A stretch of DNA of 64,000 nt from Algoriphagus sp. PAP.12 (GCF_026652115.1 NZ_JAPPSQ010000009.1:124001-188000); one strand, 5' to 3'. Shown: positions 1 to 9,762, counted from the first letter of the stretch. The notes: generated by a model from the letters alone, not told the origin. Program-made: numbers and translations.

Positions 1-455
1 CCTCAGAATTTACTAAATCTGCAGACGAAGTACGCCAAATATCACATCAAATGATGCCTCGTGCATTGATGGAAGACGGACTGGTTCAGGCCACTGAAGA
101 CTTACTAAGAAATACCTTTCAATTTTCTGAAATCAACTATGAATTTGAACATCACGGAATGGATTCAAGAATGGAAGAAAGGATCGAAATCAGTATCTAT
201 AGAGTTCTTCAAGAATTACTGAACAATATTTTAAAACATTCTCAAGCTAGCTTTGTCAATATTCAACTCTTCAAAATAAAAGGAAAATTGACACTATTAG
301 TAGAAGACAATGGACAGGGACTATCTGGAGCCAAATCCGATGGACATGGTCAAATGAATATTCGGAACCGGCTTGATTTGATCCACGGCACTGTCAATTA
401 TGAACCTGGCCCTGAAAGTGGCCTTATCGCAATCATCACTGTACCGGTAGGATAA
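1..455 (+). CDS. Sensor histidine kinase, C-terminal part (5' end outside window)
   Basis: The reading frame is open from the first bases, so this is the 3' end of a larger gene. It begins inside a HisKA_3-type dimerisation helix (ISHQMMPRAL; the usual phospho-acceptor His is in ISH) and continues through a HATPase_c domain with an N box (LQELLNNILKH), a G1 box (VEDNGQGL) and a late glycine region (GHGQMNIRNRL). This is the NarL/DegS class of kinase that pairs with LuxR-type regulators. The stop codon TAA directly abuts the ATG of the next gene, so the two are translated from one mRNA and very probably form a cognate two-component pair. The sensory part is not in the window, so the signal is unknown. 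Confidence 0.9.
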   Translation, partial: SEFTKSADEVRQISHQMMPRALMEDGLVQATEDLLRNTFQFSEINYEFEHHGMDSRMEERIEISIYRVLQELLNNILKHSQASFVNIQLFKIKGKLTLLVEDNGQGLSGAKSDGHGQMNIRNRLDLIHGTVNYEPGPESGLIAIITVPVG

Positions 456-1100
456 ATGGAAAATACCAGGATTGTTTTAGTAGATGATCACCAAATGATC
501 AGTGATGGCCTAGGCCGAATCATCAAAGATATTTCCGGCTTTGAAGTGGTTTGCACTTACCAAAACCCTTTGGAAGCATTGCAAAAAATCCCCGTCTGGA
601 GACCGGATATTTTACTTGTAGATTTGGAAATGCCCGGCATGAATGGACTGGAATTGATAAAAAACTTGAAAAAATCGTTCCCAGATCTCAAGTGTGTTCT
701 ATTGACAATGCATCTAGACAAAGCAACTGTGAAAGAAGCCCTTAGCCTCAAAATCAATGGATATATCCTTAAAAATATGGATGAATTTGAGTTGAGAATT
801 GCATTGGAAAAAGTAAAAAATAATCAAAACTACTACAGTTCTCCCGTCACAGAGGTCCTCCATAAAGAGTCCAAACCCATTTCAAAAAACGGGAATTCCA
901 AATTGGAACTGCTCAGCAACCGAGAGCGAGAGGTATTAGGGCTAATTGCAGAAGCTTTTTCCACCAAAGAAATTGCAGATAAACTCAGCCTAGAAATATC
1001 CACTATTGAAACCCATAGAAAATCACTTCTCAGGAAGTTGCATGCCCGAAATGTTGCGGGGCTGGTTCGCATAGCCATTCAAGAAGGACTGGTTTCTTGA
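456..1100 (+). CDS. NarL/FixJ-family response regulator (receiver plus LuxR HTH)
   Basis: This 214-residue protein has an N-terminal receiver domain: acidic pair in VLVDDHQM, probable phospho-acceptor Asp in LLVDLEMPGMNG at about residue 55, Thr in LLTMH, and Lys in YILK. A C-terminal LuxR-type helix-turn-helix (LSNREREVLGLIAEAFSTKE then STIETHRKSLLRKL) covers roughly residues 147-210. Length and order are standard for the family. It follows the kinase with zero spacing and is closed by a strong terminator. It is not an NtrC-type AAA+ regulator, so it is not the activator predicted for the sigma-54-like promoters further along. Targets cannot be told from the sequence. Confidence 0.93.
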   Translation: MENTRIVLVDDHQMISDGLGRIIKDISGFEVVCTYQNPLEALQKIPVWRPDILLVDLEMPGMNGLELIKNLKKSFPDLKCVLLTMHLDKATVKEALSLKINGYILKNMDEFELRIALEKVKNNQNYYSSPVTEVLHKESKPISKNGNSKLELLSNREREVLGLIAEAFSTKEIADKLSLEISTIETHRKSLLRKLHARNVAGLVRIAIQEGLVS

Positions 1101-1121
1101 AAGTGGCGAAGTGTATAAAAC

Positions 1122-1148
1122 AAAAAAGGGCTAGTTGCCCTTTTTTTT
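1122..1148. terminator. Bidirectional intrinsic terminator
   Basis: A-rich arm plus GGGC (to 1131), 5-nt loop, GCCC plus a run of T (1137-1148). It lies between the convergent ends of the response regulator (1100) and the phosphatase (1161) and can serve both strands. Confidence 0.85.
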
Positions 1149-1160
1149 ATTTCAAATGCA

Positions 1161-3749
1161 TCAATCTGTCCTGGAATTTACCTTCAAACCATTTTTCTCT
1201 GCCCTCAAGCCTGTCTTTTGATCCTCCACTATTATAGTAAAGGAATCCTCTGAAAACACTTTTGGCTTGAATCCTTTGGCGGGTATCCTCCTTTTATATT
1301 CCAATTCACCTGTCCGTTCATTAATGACAGAAAGTAATGGGGATTTAGCATCAGGAACCACCCTAATTTCATCCAAATACCCAATGGCTTTCCTTCCGTA
1401 ATTATCATCAACTGATACTTCTATCGGCCAATCAGAATACTGCCCATTGGGATCAAGAATTGGATCCACATATCTAGGCCAGCACTCTATTTTCATCTTT
1501 TGATTCATTTTATCAAAGGTGATAATTCCATAGCCCGTTGCCCGATCATATATTCTTGCCGGTTTCAAACCAGTTTTATATGGATTTCCAATAGCATAAA
1601 CTGTCATCTTATTTCCAAATCCGTCTTCAAAATCACCGGTATACTTTGGCTTACCTGGAATAGATCGATGACCAGCATCTACTGTTGGCCACCATCTTCT
1701 TGGCCATAAATTATTCAAAGCAGGTCCTGCAAATGCAAATCCTGAATCTCTATACTCGTCTACACCATATTGAACAGTGCTTGCCAAGTGTTGATCTCCG
1801 GCGATATGCAAAGCATGGCTTTTTCTGATTATCCGCACTGCCTTATCTCTCCCTTTTTGAGGCCAACCATTGGAGTCCATATCGATGGTTGGAGCATCTC
1901 CAGATGGATACTCACCCTTTTCAGGAATAGGTAATCTAGGTACTATTTCATCGATCAGACTACCTTCAGGCAATGTTGCCACTGTACAAAAGTTCGTTTG
2001 GGACAAAACTGCCTTCATCTGTGTATCAGGAGTCCAATTCTCCACCCAGCTTTCCAAAAATTTAAGCTGTCTATCTCCTAACAAAGTAGCATCAATATCA
2101 TATTGCTTTTTGATATCAAAATCAGGGTTTTGAATAAACCCATTTTGAACTTTTGCCTCAGCAGGAAGGACATTCTTTGGAGCAGATTTGAATTTCCTGT
2201 CTTCCAGAACGGCAAAACTCACCCCTCCATAAACCCACTCTGTATAATAAACTCCAATATTTTGCTTGATTGCTGTCCTATCAAAAGGATCAGGTAAATG
2301 GCTGGTTTGGGTTTCCTGAACCATATTTACCCATTCCCCGGGCATTTTATACCCTCCCTGATCTTGGGCAATGTATCCCCAACCTTTATCCGTTGGTGCT
2401 ACTTTTCCTCCTTCTCCCCAAACATTGCCATGATAGACATCATGATCATCTGGAATAAAAGCCGATGGAATCGTTCTAAAGATATTTCGATAAGACCAGC
2501 CGAACATGTACCATTTTCTCAGATAGTCCAAGCTGGACTTCTCAAATGGACCAGTCTGAATACCAAAACCACCGGTCCCTTCATAAAATTGATCACCTAA
2601 GAAAAAAGCAATTTCTGGATTATGCTTGGCAACATGGATACTAACTTCTTCATCTGGAAACCCATAGTCCGCATTACAACTAAATACAGCAGCTTTGAGG
2701 TTCTCCAAAGATTCCGGTTCTTTGGCTATTTCTCCATAGTAATAGAAATCTTCTACTCCTGTTTTCAAAGGTATGGAAACCCCAACTCTGTAAGCGGTTT
2801 TTCCTTTCTCCCAGTTTTCAACTCTAAACTGGGCTGTTCTAGCCATGGGTTGAATAGTGCTCTCTCCCACTTTTTTCCAACCAGCATCACTTTTGATTTC
2901 CAAAAAGACTTTAGCATCAACAATTTTCTCTATCGGAGCTAGTTGAGCAGTCAACTTCAATGTACCCTGGTGAAGTGTGTATTGAGCAAAACATATGGGC
3001 CCAAAAAACTGCTTAGGGTTAAATGCCAACTTTTCTCCTCCGAAGGACCAATCAGAAAAAGCCACCAGAGGATTGGATTCATCTATCAATTCTTTGGAGG
3101 TATGAGCCACCAAACTGATATTTCCTTCCAAAACTTGAGGTTCAATACTTGGTATTGTAAATTTTACAGCCTTTCCTTTTTGAGGTTTTGCCGTTAAATC
3201 AAGCGTATACTTTCCATTTTCATAGCTCGCATCTAAGCTCAACTCAATCTCTTGATTCAGGTCTATCGTATCCATAGATTCCAAATCATTTCCAATCAGT
3301 CTACCAAGACCATTGATTCCGACATCCAATCCTTCGCCAAATACGGCTGATGATCGGTAATCCGCAAACTTTCCTTTAGCTCCCAATCGGAATCCTACAA
3401 ATGAATCCTTTTTACCAATCAATTGATTATTTAGCCAAGATATCTTCACGGACTCTTTGAAAGAGACCAATTTCTCACCCAATTGATGAGTTAAGATATG
3501 TAGCGTCCTATTGGGGCCAGAAATGACACATTGAGCTTTTCCATTCACAATTTCCCAATCCTGAAGCCTATTACCCCAGTATTCAGGACCGACCCATTTC
3601 ATATCTGGCCAGTTTTCCCAATTACTTTTATAACTATTCTGATCCTCAGAAATAATTTCCTTCAATCCGGAAAAAGCCTGAACAGGAAATGTAAAAGCAC
3701 TACTTAAAGTGGAAAGAGCTATAGTTTTAACAGCTGATCTTCTCTTCAT
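1161..3749 (-). CDS. PhoD-like metallophosphatase, exported
   Basis: 862 residues with an N-terminal export signal (MKRRSAVKT followed by a short hydrophobic stretch; the RR is Tat-like but not a perfect Tat box). About 330 residues of unassigned beta-rich sequence precede the metallophosphatase core. Core motifs in order are FSCNADYG (about residue 355), FFLGDQFYEG (about 386), IPDDHDVYHGN (about 437), LSQTNF (about 580) and HIAGDQHLAS (about 651). These fit the Asp/His metal ligands of the PhoD alkaline phosphatase/phosphodiesterase superfamily, probably acting on phosphoesters in the periplasm. The protein is longer than typical PhoD (about 550 residues) because of the N-terminal region and a 120-residue C-terminal extension. 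It stands alone, convergent with the regulator upstream. Confidence 0.85.
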   Translation of the reverse strand: MKRRSAVKTIALSTLSSAFTFPVQAFSGLKEIISEDQNSYKSNWENWPDMKWVGPEYWGNRLQDWEIVNGKAQCVISGPNRTLHILTHQLGEKLVSFKESVKISWLNNQLIGKKDSFVGFRLGAKGKFADYRSSAVFGEGLDVGINGLGRLIGNDLESMDTIDLNQEIELSLDASYENGKYTLDLTAKPQKGKAVKFTIPSIEPQVLEGNISLVAHTSKELIDESNPLVAFSDWSFGGEKLAFNPKQFFGPICFAQYTLHQGTLKLTAQLAPIEKIVDAKVFLEIKSDAGWKKVGESTIQPMARTAQFRVENWEKGKTAYRVGVSIPLKTGVEDFYYYGEIAKEPESLENLKAAVFSCNADYGFPDEEVSIHVAKHNPEIAFFLGDQFYEGTGGFGIQTGPFEKSSLDYLRKWYMFGWSYRNIFRTIPSAFIPDDHDVYHGNVWGEGGKVAPTDKGWGYIAQDQGGYKMPGEWVNMVQETQTSHLPDPFDRTAIKQNIGVYYTEWVYGGVSFAVLEDRKFKSAPKNVLPAEAKVQNGFIQNPDFDIKKQYDIDATLLGDRQLKFLESWVENWTPDTQMKAVLSQTNFCTVATLPEGSLIDEIVPRLPIPEKGEYPSGDAPTIDMDSNGWPQKGRDKAVRIIRKSHALHIAGDQHLASTVQYGVDEYRDSGFAFAGPALNNLWPRRWWPTVDAGHRSIPGKPKYTGDFEDGFGNKMTVYAIGNPYKTGLKPARIYDRATGYGIITFDKMNQKMKIECWPRYVDPILDPNGQYSDWPIEVSVDDNYGRKAIGYLDEIRVVPDAKSPLLSVINERTGELEYKRRIPAKGFKPKVFSEDSFTIIVEDQKTGLRAEKNGLKVNSRTD

Positions 3750-3865
3750 AATTTAATGGTAATTGAATTTTAAAAATAGGTCAAATAGCCTAAGTATTTT
3801 CTACCGTTAAAAAAACTATTAAAAATAATCCAACATCACTTATTTTCGCTGGATTTTTAATTCAG

Positions 3866-4780
3866 ATGAAGAACTCTTCGCAATCATCTCAAGGTCTAAT
3901 CCTTGCATTATCTGCAGCGATTTTTTGGGGAATCTCAGGGAATTGTGCCCAATTTCTATTTGAATATAAAGCTATTGACCCTTCCTGGTTAGTTTGCTGG
4001 AGGTTGATGCTGGCGGGTTTTCTATTAGTTGGATATGAGCTATCCAGAAAAGGAAAACAATCATTTGAAATCTGGAAAAACAAAAGCTCATTAATTCAAC
4101 TTCTGATTTTCAGTGTATTTGGAATGCTGGCTGTACAATATTCCTATTTCATTAGCATCAAACTTTCCAATGCCGCTACAGCCACAGTCCTTCAATATAT
4201 CGGTCCCGTATTTGTCGTTGCTTTCTATGCCATCAAATTTCGAAGATGGCCTGTCGTGGCCGAATTTGCCTCTATGATTTTTGCGGTTGCAGGTACATTC
4301 CTTTTAGTGACCCACGGTAATTGGAAAGAACTGGTCATATCAGAGGCAGCCTTTTTCTGGGGAATTATCTCTGCGATCACTTTGGCCTTCTACACCATTT
4401 ATCCTGCGCAGCTTTTGAAAAACTATTCTGCAGCCAGTATCACCGGCTGGGCCATGCTATTAGGTGGATTGATCCTATCGGTTTTTCTTCAACCTTGGCA
4501 GATCGATGGAATCTGGGACATAGAAACCCTAGCAGTATTCGCTTATATAATTGTATTTGGCAGCTTGATTCCATTTATGTTCTTTCTCAGCGCAGTACCC
4601 AAAATAGGAGCACAAACTGCATCCCTCCTTTGTAGCGTAGAACCTTTGGCTGCTGCGATTATGGCAGTGCTTTGGCTTGGAGTCACTTTCAGTTTGATGG
4701 ATTGGTTGGGAACAGCTTTGATTTTATCTACTATCATATTATTGACCTTCGCAACGAAACCAAAGGAATTAGCACTTTAA
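3866..4780 (+). CDS. EamA/DMT-family transporter
   Basis: 304 residues, almost entirely hydrophobic, with about ten membrane helices in two tandem EamA repeats. The first begins ILALSAAIFWGISGN and the second EAAFFWGIISAITLAFY; the duplicated FWG near the start of each half is characteristic of the drug/metabolite transporter superfamily. Such proteins export or exchange small metabolites; substrate cannot be inferred. Its stop lies 2 bp from the stop of the convergent lipoprotein gene. It is an inner-membrane protein with no other operon partner visible. Confidence 0.88.
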   Translation: MKNSSQSSQGLILALSAAIFWGISGNCAQFLFEYKAIDPSWLVCWRLMLAGFLLVGYELSRKGKQSFEIWKNKSSLIQLLIFSVFGMLAVQYSYFISIKLSNAATATVLQYIGPVFVVAFYAIKFRRWPVVAEFASMIFAVAGTFLLVTHGNWKELVISEAAFFWGIISAITLAFYTIYPAQLLKNYSAASITGWAMLLGGLILSVFLQPWQIDGIWDIETLAVFAYIIVFGSLIPFMFFLSAVPKIGAQTASLLCSVEPLAAAIMAVLWLGVTFSLMDWLGTALILSTIILLTFATKPKELAL

Positions 4781-4782
4781 GG

Positions 4783-5940
4783 TTACTTTTCTACCAATTT
4801 CAGCTTGTAAATCATAATCCCGTCATCCTCTACTTCTGTTAATGAGGGATCTTTGGAGACTACAAGTTCATCTTTGTTGTTCAGAACAGTATTATAAGAA
4901 GCTGGAACAGGAATGGGGACATTACTTGCCAATTGATTGAATTCCTTATCAAATACAGCAACTAAGTGAGGGTTTTTCCTCCTTCTCTCTGACTCAAAAT
5001 TTGGATCTTGGCGATCTAAAGCAGCCATCTGATCCTCAGTTAACCCTTTATTGTAAATAGCAATGTATTTATCACCTATTTGAAATAAATTGGTCAGATT
5101 ACCGGTTGTCTTTTTTTGGTTTTCTACAAAAAAAGCATCGGGATTGCCCTCAGGGACTGGAGTATATGGAACCCAACCCGGAATATCTATTTCTACTGTT
5201 TTTTCGAATTCGAAATTTCCATTTTTGATCGAGTAGACATAAAATCGAGGCTCCAGCCACATAGAAAGCAAAAGCTTGTCTGATGTCAAAGTATAAGTAG
5301 GAATCGGAAAGCCTTGGATACCTTCTCCAAGTAAAGGTGAATCCTCGGGCAATTTGACATACCCTAAAGTGTCTCCGGTATCTTTATCCTGAGATTCCAA
5401 AATATCCAGTTTCATCAAAGCTTTATAAAAAGCACCTTCCGAAAAACTAACTTTCAAAGTTTCTGGCCATGGCTTAGGATAAAATACCTTCCCATCCAAT
5501 TCAAACATTCCCAGCTTCGGATACATCATAAAAACTTGACTAGAATAAGGAATCAACACTTCACTTACAATGGCGGAATCTTCAAAAGAAAAATACCCTT
5601 TTGGAGAGTCAAAAACAGTCACCTTCCCATCAAAATAACCTAAACCCATGGGACTACTAATAGGATTGGAACCTTCTTCAGAAAATTCGCTATGGTTTAG
5701 AATATTCCCAGATTCATCTATTTCCAAATAATCGAAATATACATCGTTGGTTAGGAGGTATTTTGATGATTTCGGATCATAATCCTGCAAATTCATATTT
5801 CCCAAATAATCAACCAAAACAGAATCCACTACTTCAAAAGAATAGCTGGTTGAATTAGCCTCATCTTTATTACCATCTGAGCAAGAAAAAAAGAATGCTG
5901 AAAGAACTAATAAAAAAAGTACAGATTTAATATTTCTCAT
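4783..5940 (-). CDS. DUF4221-like lipoprotein
   Basis: I take the start at 5940 (MRNIKSVLFLLVL) because it gives a clean lipoprotein signal with lipobox SAFFFSC; the frame stays open to 5994 but that extension spoils the signal peptide. The mature protein has motifs DSVLVDYLG near its N terminus, then GLGYFDGKVTVFDS, and a C-terminal VVSKDPSLTEVEDDGIMIYKL. It is clearly paralogous to the protein at 7038-8207, which has the same three motifs. I assign both to the DUF4221-like group of Bacteroidota from memory; the repeated short beta-strand-like units suggest a beta-propeller. Function is unknown. It is probably anchored in the outer or inner membrane. Confidence 0.7.
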   Translation of the reverse strand: MRNIKSVLFLLVLSAFFFSCSDGNKDEANSTSYSFEVVDSVLVDYLGNMNLQDYDPKSSKYLLTNDVYFDYLEIDESGNILNHSEFSEEGSNPISSPMGLGYFDGKVTVFDSPKGYFSFEDSAIVSEVLIPYSSQVFMMYPKLGMFELDGKVFYPKPWPETLKVSFSEGAFYKALMKLDILESQDKDTGDTLGYVKLPEDSPLLGEGIQGFPIPTYTLTSDKLLLSMWLEPRFYVYSIKNGNFEFEKTVEIDIPGWVPYTPVPEGNPDAFFVENQKKTTGNLTNLFQIGDKYIAIYNKGLTEDQMAALDRQDPNFESERRRKNPHLVAVFDKEFNQLASNVPIPVPASYNTVLNNKDELVVSKDPSLTEVEDDGIMIYKLKLVEK

Positions 5941-6102
5941 TGTTGGAAGAATTATGGTTGTAAAATAAAAAACTGAAAACAAGCGACTTGACACACTTAA
6001 TAATACAAAAGAATTAAGTTAATTCAACTAATATCCTTTCATTTCCTTTCTGCAATTCCCTTGCAGCCCTCTTTTGTTAATTTAGGTTTCAAATAGTGAA
6101 CT

Positions 6103-7035
6103 ATGGCGCATTCTCATTCCCATCATGATCATACTCAAGGATCTGGCAACCTGAAACTTGCATTTTTCCTCAACCTTGGATTTACCATACTAGAATTGAT
6201 TGGAGGCTTCTATGTCAATTCAGTTGCCATTTTATCCGACGCAATCCATGATCTGGGAGACTCCCTCTCTTTGGGATTGGCCTGGGGATTGGACATTAAA
6301 TCGAAACAAAAAGCCAATGATAATTTTTCTTTTGGCTATGGAAGGTTCTCCCTTTTAGGAGCCCTGATCAATGGATTGGTATTGATTATCGGGTCTGTAT
6401 TTATTGTCAAAGAAGCCATCGAAAGACTTATCAATCCAGAACCAAGCGATGCCACCGGAATGATCATATTTGCGATTTTTGGTGTGGCGGTTAATGGCTA
6501 TGCGGCCTGGAAAGTCAGTCATGGAAGCTCCCAAAATGAAAAAGTAATAAGTTGGCATCTCATGGAGGATGTATTGGGATGGGTTGCAGTTTTGATAGCT
6601 GGGATACTATTATATTTCTTTGATATCCCTTGGATAGACCCAGTTCTTTCTCTAGCCATTTCTACATTTATTCTTTGGAATGTGGTTAGGAACTTGAAAG
6701 AAACCATTTATATCTTCCTTCAGGCAGTCCCTTCCAATATTTCATTGGAAAAAATTAAATCTGACATTCTCGCACAACCTAAAGTTGACTCCTTACATCA
6801 TGTACATATTTGGTCTTTGGAGGGTGCAAATCACGTCTTTACTGCTCATATCAAATTGAAAGAAATTCAGGATCTTCAAGAGCTAACTGAGACCAAAGGC
6901 AAAGTTCAAACAATCCTCAAGGAATATCCTCTGGGACATTTCACCATTGAATGGGAGCTCCAAAATGAAGAATGTGCCCTTGATGAGCATGAACATGATC
7001 ATTCAGATCATTCTGAAACAGCTCATTCTCACTGA
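6103..7035 (+). CDS. Cation diffusion facilitator (Zn/Co/Fe-type CDF exporter)
   Basis: 310 residues with a His-rich N terminus (HSHSHHDH), six membrane segments, and a C-terminal cytoplasmic domain followed by a second His/Asp-rich tail (HEHDHSDHSETAHSH). The metal-site signatures are SDAIHDLGDS in helix 2 and WHLMEDVLGW in helix 5 (His and Asp in each), the HD-HD arrangement typical of zinc-transporting CDFs. LHHVHIWSLEGANHVFTAHI is the conserved cytoplasmic dimerisation region. It should export divalent metal from the cytoplasm in exchange for protons. It is divergent from the lipoprotein at 5940 and ends 2 bp from the convergent paralogue. Confidence 0.93.
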   Translation: MAHSHSHHDHTQGSGNLKLAFFLNLGFTILELIGGFYVNSVAILSDAIHDLGDSLSLGLAWGLDIKSKQKANDNFSFGYGRFSLLGALINGLVLIIGSVFIVKEAIERLINPEPSDATGMIIFAIFGVAVNGYAAWKVSHGSSQNEKVISWHLMEDVLGWVAVLIAGILLYFFDIPWIDPVLSLAISTFILWNVVRNLKETIYIFLQAVPSNISLEKIKSDILAQPKVDSLHHVHIWSLEGANHVFTAHIKLKEIQDLQELTETKGKVQTILKEYPLGHFTIEWELQNEECALDEHEHDHSDHSETAHSH

Positions 7036-7037
7036 TT

Positions 7038-8207
7038 TCATTGGATTTTCAAATCCAAAAGATAAAGAACAATCCCATCATCCTCTATTTCCGAAAGGTT
7101 TGGATCTTTGGAAACCACTATTTCACCGTCGGAATTGACAACTCTAGGTGTTCTGATAGATTTGGGAAAAGGAATACCTGAAGCTAATAAGTTAAGGTTC
7201 TTGTCATAAACAGCCGCATAGAACGGATTCATCTGTTCGATCTGTTGATAATACTCTCGGTCCTTCCCTTCTATTTTAGTGGGCATTTTTAGCTCAGAAA
7301 CTCCCCTTTTGTATACCACAAGATAATAATCTTTCCAAATGAGAATGTCTCCTATCTGACCCGGTCTGTGCTTTAGATTTTTTTGAAAATATTCACCGGT
7401 ATCATCGGAGTCTGTCGGTTCATCCATCACAAATCCAGGGTCCTCCACTACCAGAGTCCGGATATATTTAAGTTGCCCGGATTCAATTTGGTATACATAT
7501 AACTCATTCCCAAAGGTCGGGGAATAAATCACATGCGTATCTGAAACAGTATACAGGGGGAAAACCATACCGTGGATTTTCCCGTCCAACCAAACTGATT
7601 CAGTCGGCATTGACATCATACCCTCTGTATTCCCTGTTTCCGGATTTTGACGCTGCAATACTGGCATTCTATAAATTGCCCTAAAAAAATCTCCTGGGTT
7701 CCCGTCTTTACTCATCACATTTTCAGACAATGGATTGGGATAAAAGACATTTCCATCAATTTCAAAAAGTCCCAATTTTGAAAAATTCATCCAAGGTGTA
7801 TAAGGTTTTGGAAGTGGCAATTCTCCCACTTTTTCAGAACCGTCAAACATCATAAAGTTTCCTGTGGAAGAAAATACCGTCACATCTCCTTTGAAATATC
7901 CCATTCCCAGAATATCAGCCACTGCATCTTTGCCATCCATGGAAAGTTCTGCTTCAGTCAGGATATTCCCTGAAAGGTCTACTTCCAGAAAATTGGTGTA
8001 AGTCTGAGGATTGCGAAGCAGGTATTTATCAGTTAAAGGATCAAAATCCAGCAGCTCGTAATCACCAAGAAAATCGACCAATACAGAGTCTTTAATCTCC
8101 ATTGAAAAGGGGATGTTTTTATCAGTTTGGCCACTTTTATCTTCACAGGAAAAAAAGAGTGAAAAGGATAGAATGGATACAATAAACGAGAATCGAAATG
8201 CTTTCAT
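7038..8207 (-). CDS. DUF4221-like lipoprotein, paralogue of 4783-5940
   Basis: 389 residues with a lipoprotein signal (hydrophobic stretch then SLFFSC). It shares DSVLVDFLG, GMGYFKGDVTVFSS, LGLFEIDGNVFYPNP and the C-terminal VVSKDPNLSEIEDDGI with the other copy, so the two are duplicates separated only by the CDF gene. No catalytic motif is visible. The gene is convergent with the CDF exporter (2-bp gap), mirroring how the first copy is convergent with the EamA exporter. The function is unknown; DUF4221 assignment is from memory and moderately sure. Confidence 0.7.
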   Translation of the reverse strand: MKAFRFSFIVSILSFSLFFSCEDKSGQTDKNIPFSMEIKDSVLVDFLGDYELLDFDPLTDKYLLRNPQTYTNFLEVDLSGNILTEAELSMDGKDAVADILGMGYFKGDVTVFSSTGNFMMFDGSEKVGELPLPKPYTPWMNFSKLGLFEIDGNVFYPNPLSENVMSKDGNPGDFFRAIYRMPVLQRQNPETGNTEGMMSMPTESVWLDGKIHGMVFPLYTVSDTHVIYSPTFGNELYVYQIESGQLKYIRTLVVEDPGFVMDEPTDSDDTGEYFQKNLKHRPGQIGDILIWKDYYLVVYKRGVSELKMPTKIEGKDREYYQQIEQMNPFYAAVYDKNLNLLASGIPFPKSIRTPRVVNSDGEIVVSKDPNLSEIEDDGIVLYLLDLKIQ

Positions 8208-8292
8208 CGCAGGATCTAAAAATTGATTTTAAAGATGAAAGATCCTCAAAGCCCATCTATCCTCCAAAACTTTTAACGCTATTTAATAACAA

Positions 8293-8868
8293 CTAAATCA
8301 GGATATTGACCCGTTCCCTGAGCACAGGAATCACCTCTTCCTCAAACCAGGGATTCCTTCTCATCCACATTCTGTTTCTTGGTGATGGGTGCACCAATGG
8401 GAAAAAGGCAGGCAAATACTCTTCAAAATCCCTAACCGTTTCAGTCAGAGTTTGCTTTCGGTTTATGAGATAATAGGACTGGGCATAGCTGCCTATTAAC
8501 AATACCAATTTCACTTGAGGCATATGGCTAATTAGAGGTTCATGCCATTGGGGAGCACATTCTTTTCTGGGAGGCAAATCCCCTCCTTTTCCCCTACCCG
8601 GATAGCAAAAGCCCATGGGCATAATTCCAAAAAGTTTTGGGTCATAAAAAGTCTCTCGATCCACTCCCAGCCACTTCCTCAGCTCGTCGCCACTTGGGTC
8701 ATTCCAGGGAATCCCAGTTGCATGAACTTTTGTCCCAGGTGCTTGTCCCACCACCAACACTCTACTTTCCGGGTGAATAGATACAACAGGCCTTGGGCCT
8801 AAGGGAAGGTCTTCTTTACAGATTTCACATTTTCGAACTCGATCCAAAAGTTGGGATAAATCACTCAT
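8293..8868 (-). CDS. Uracil-DNA-glycosylase superfamily protein
   Basis: 191 residues carrying the two signatures of the UDG fold: motif 1 VVGQAPGTKVHATGIPWND (about residues 40-58) and motif 2 HPSPRN (about residue 160). Four cysteines (CEIC near the N terminus, then GFCYPG and KECAPQW) could in principle bind an Fe-S cluster as in family 4/5 enzymes, but the spacing differs, so this is only a suggestion. The expected role is removal of uracil or a related damaged base from DNA. It is divergent from the DUF2490 gene with only 26 bp between start codons. Confidence 0.82.
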   Translation of the reverse strand: MSDLSQLLDRVRKCEICKEDLPLGPRPVVSIHPESRVLVVGQAPGTKVHATGIPWNDPSGDELRKWLGVDRETFYDPKLFGIMPMGFCYPGRGKGGDLPPRKECAPQWHEPLISHMPQVKLVLLIGSYAQSYYLINRKQTLTETVRDFEEYLPAFFPLVHPSPRNRMWMRRNPWFEEEVIPVLRERVNILI

Positions 8869-8894
8869 CTAGATAAATATGTTAAATTAAACCT

Positions 8895-9584
8895 ATGAAA
8901 AAATTTATACTTTTTGTTTTTCTCTTTTCTATTAGTTTTTCAATCAAAGCCCAAGAAAATCCTGAATTAGGAGCCTGGTATATGTATTTCGGAAACCTTC
9001 GATTTCGAGATAGTCCTTGGGCAATTCATGGGGAGATCCAATACAGAAATCATAATATCATTGGCGATTTGGAGCAACTCCTCCTACGAACTGGCATGCA
9101 ATACAACTTAACAGATGGAAAGGCTAGTTTCTTAATCGGATACGGAAACATAACTACCGATATACCTGGAGAGGTCTCTGATCCATTTAGCGAAAACAGA
9201 CTATATCAAGAGGCAATTCTTAGACAAAATGTTGGCAGAGTGGGAATCATGCACCGTTATCGATACGAGCAGAGATGGACAGAAAGCATAGAATTCCGAA
9301 CCAGATTTCGCTATGCTATTTTTATCAACATACCTCTCAATACCAAAGAATTATCCGAAAAAGGAAGTTGGTATATACAGCTTTATGATGAGTTATTTAT
9401 AAATGGAGAAACATTGGATGGAAAAGTCTCATACTTTGACCGAAACCGACTATATCTAGGGCTTGGAAAACGACTTAACTCGAATCTAGCAATTCAATTT
9501 GGTTTTATGGATCAGAAATTCAACCAAGGGAGTAAAGCTCAGCTACAGTTCTCTGCTTTTCACCAACTCTACAATAGAAAATAG
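8895..9584 (+). CDS. DUF2490 outer-membrane beta-barrel-like protein
   Basis: 229 residues: signal peptide (KKFILFVFLFSISFS, cleavage after IKA), then an all-beta pattern with alternating aromatic and polar residues. LGAWYMYFGNLRF at the mature N terminus and MHRYRYEQRW in the middle match what I know of DUF2490, a Bacteroidota family predicted to form a small outer-membrane barrel. The C terminus (QLQFSAFHQLYNRK) resembles a closing strand. No function is established. It starts 26 bp from the divergent UDG-like gene. The following 178 bp (9585-9762) contain no recognisable element. Confidence 0.75.
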   Translation: MKKFILFVFLFSISFSIKAQENPELGAWYMYFGNLRFRDSPWAIHGEIQYRNHNIIGDLEQLLLRTGMQYNLTDGKASFLIGYGNITTDIPGEVSDPFSENRLYQEAILRQNVGRVGIMHRYRYEQRWTESIEFRTRFRYAIFINIPLNTKELSEKGSWYIQLYDELFINGETLDGKVSYFDRNRLYLGLGKRLNSNLAIQFGFMDQKFNQGSKAQLQFSAFHQLYNRK

Positions 9585-9762
9585 ATGGCAAAATAGACTT
9601 CTAAAAAAATGGCTACCACATTCATTATTATTTATGAATACTTTTTGATAAATTATATTGATTAGATTGAATATCAAGTATTTGGAAAACAATTGAATTT
9701 AAATCCAGTTGATCCTTTAGTCTCGTTTATTCACTATATATATCAAAAAACATCAGCCAATC

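Noticed and set aside
456-1100. NarL-type regulator as the controller of the permease locus
   Set aside because: It has no AAA+ domain, which sigma-54-type promoters require, and it is 15 kb or more away from the nearest module.
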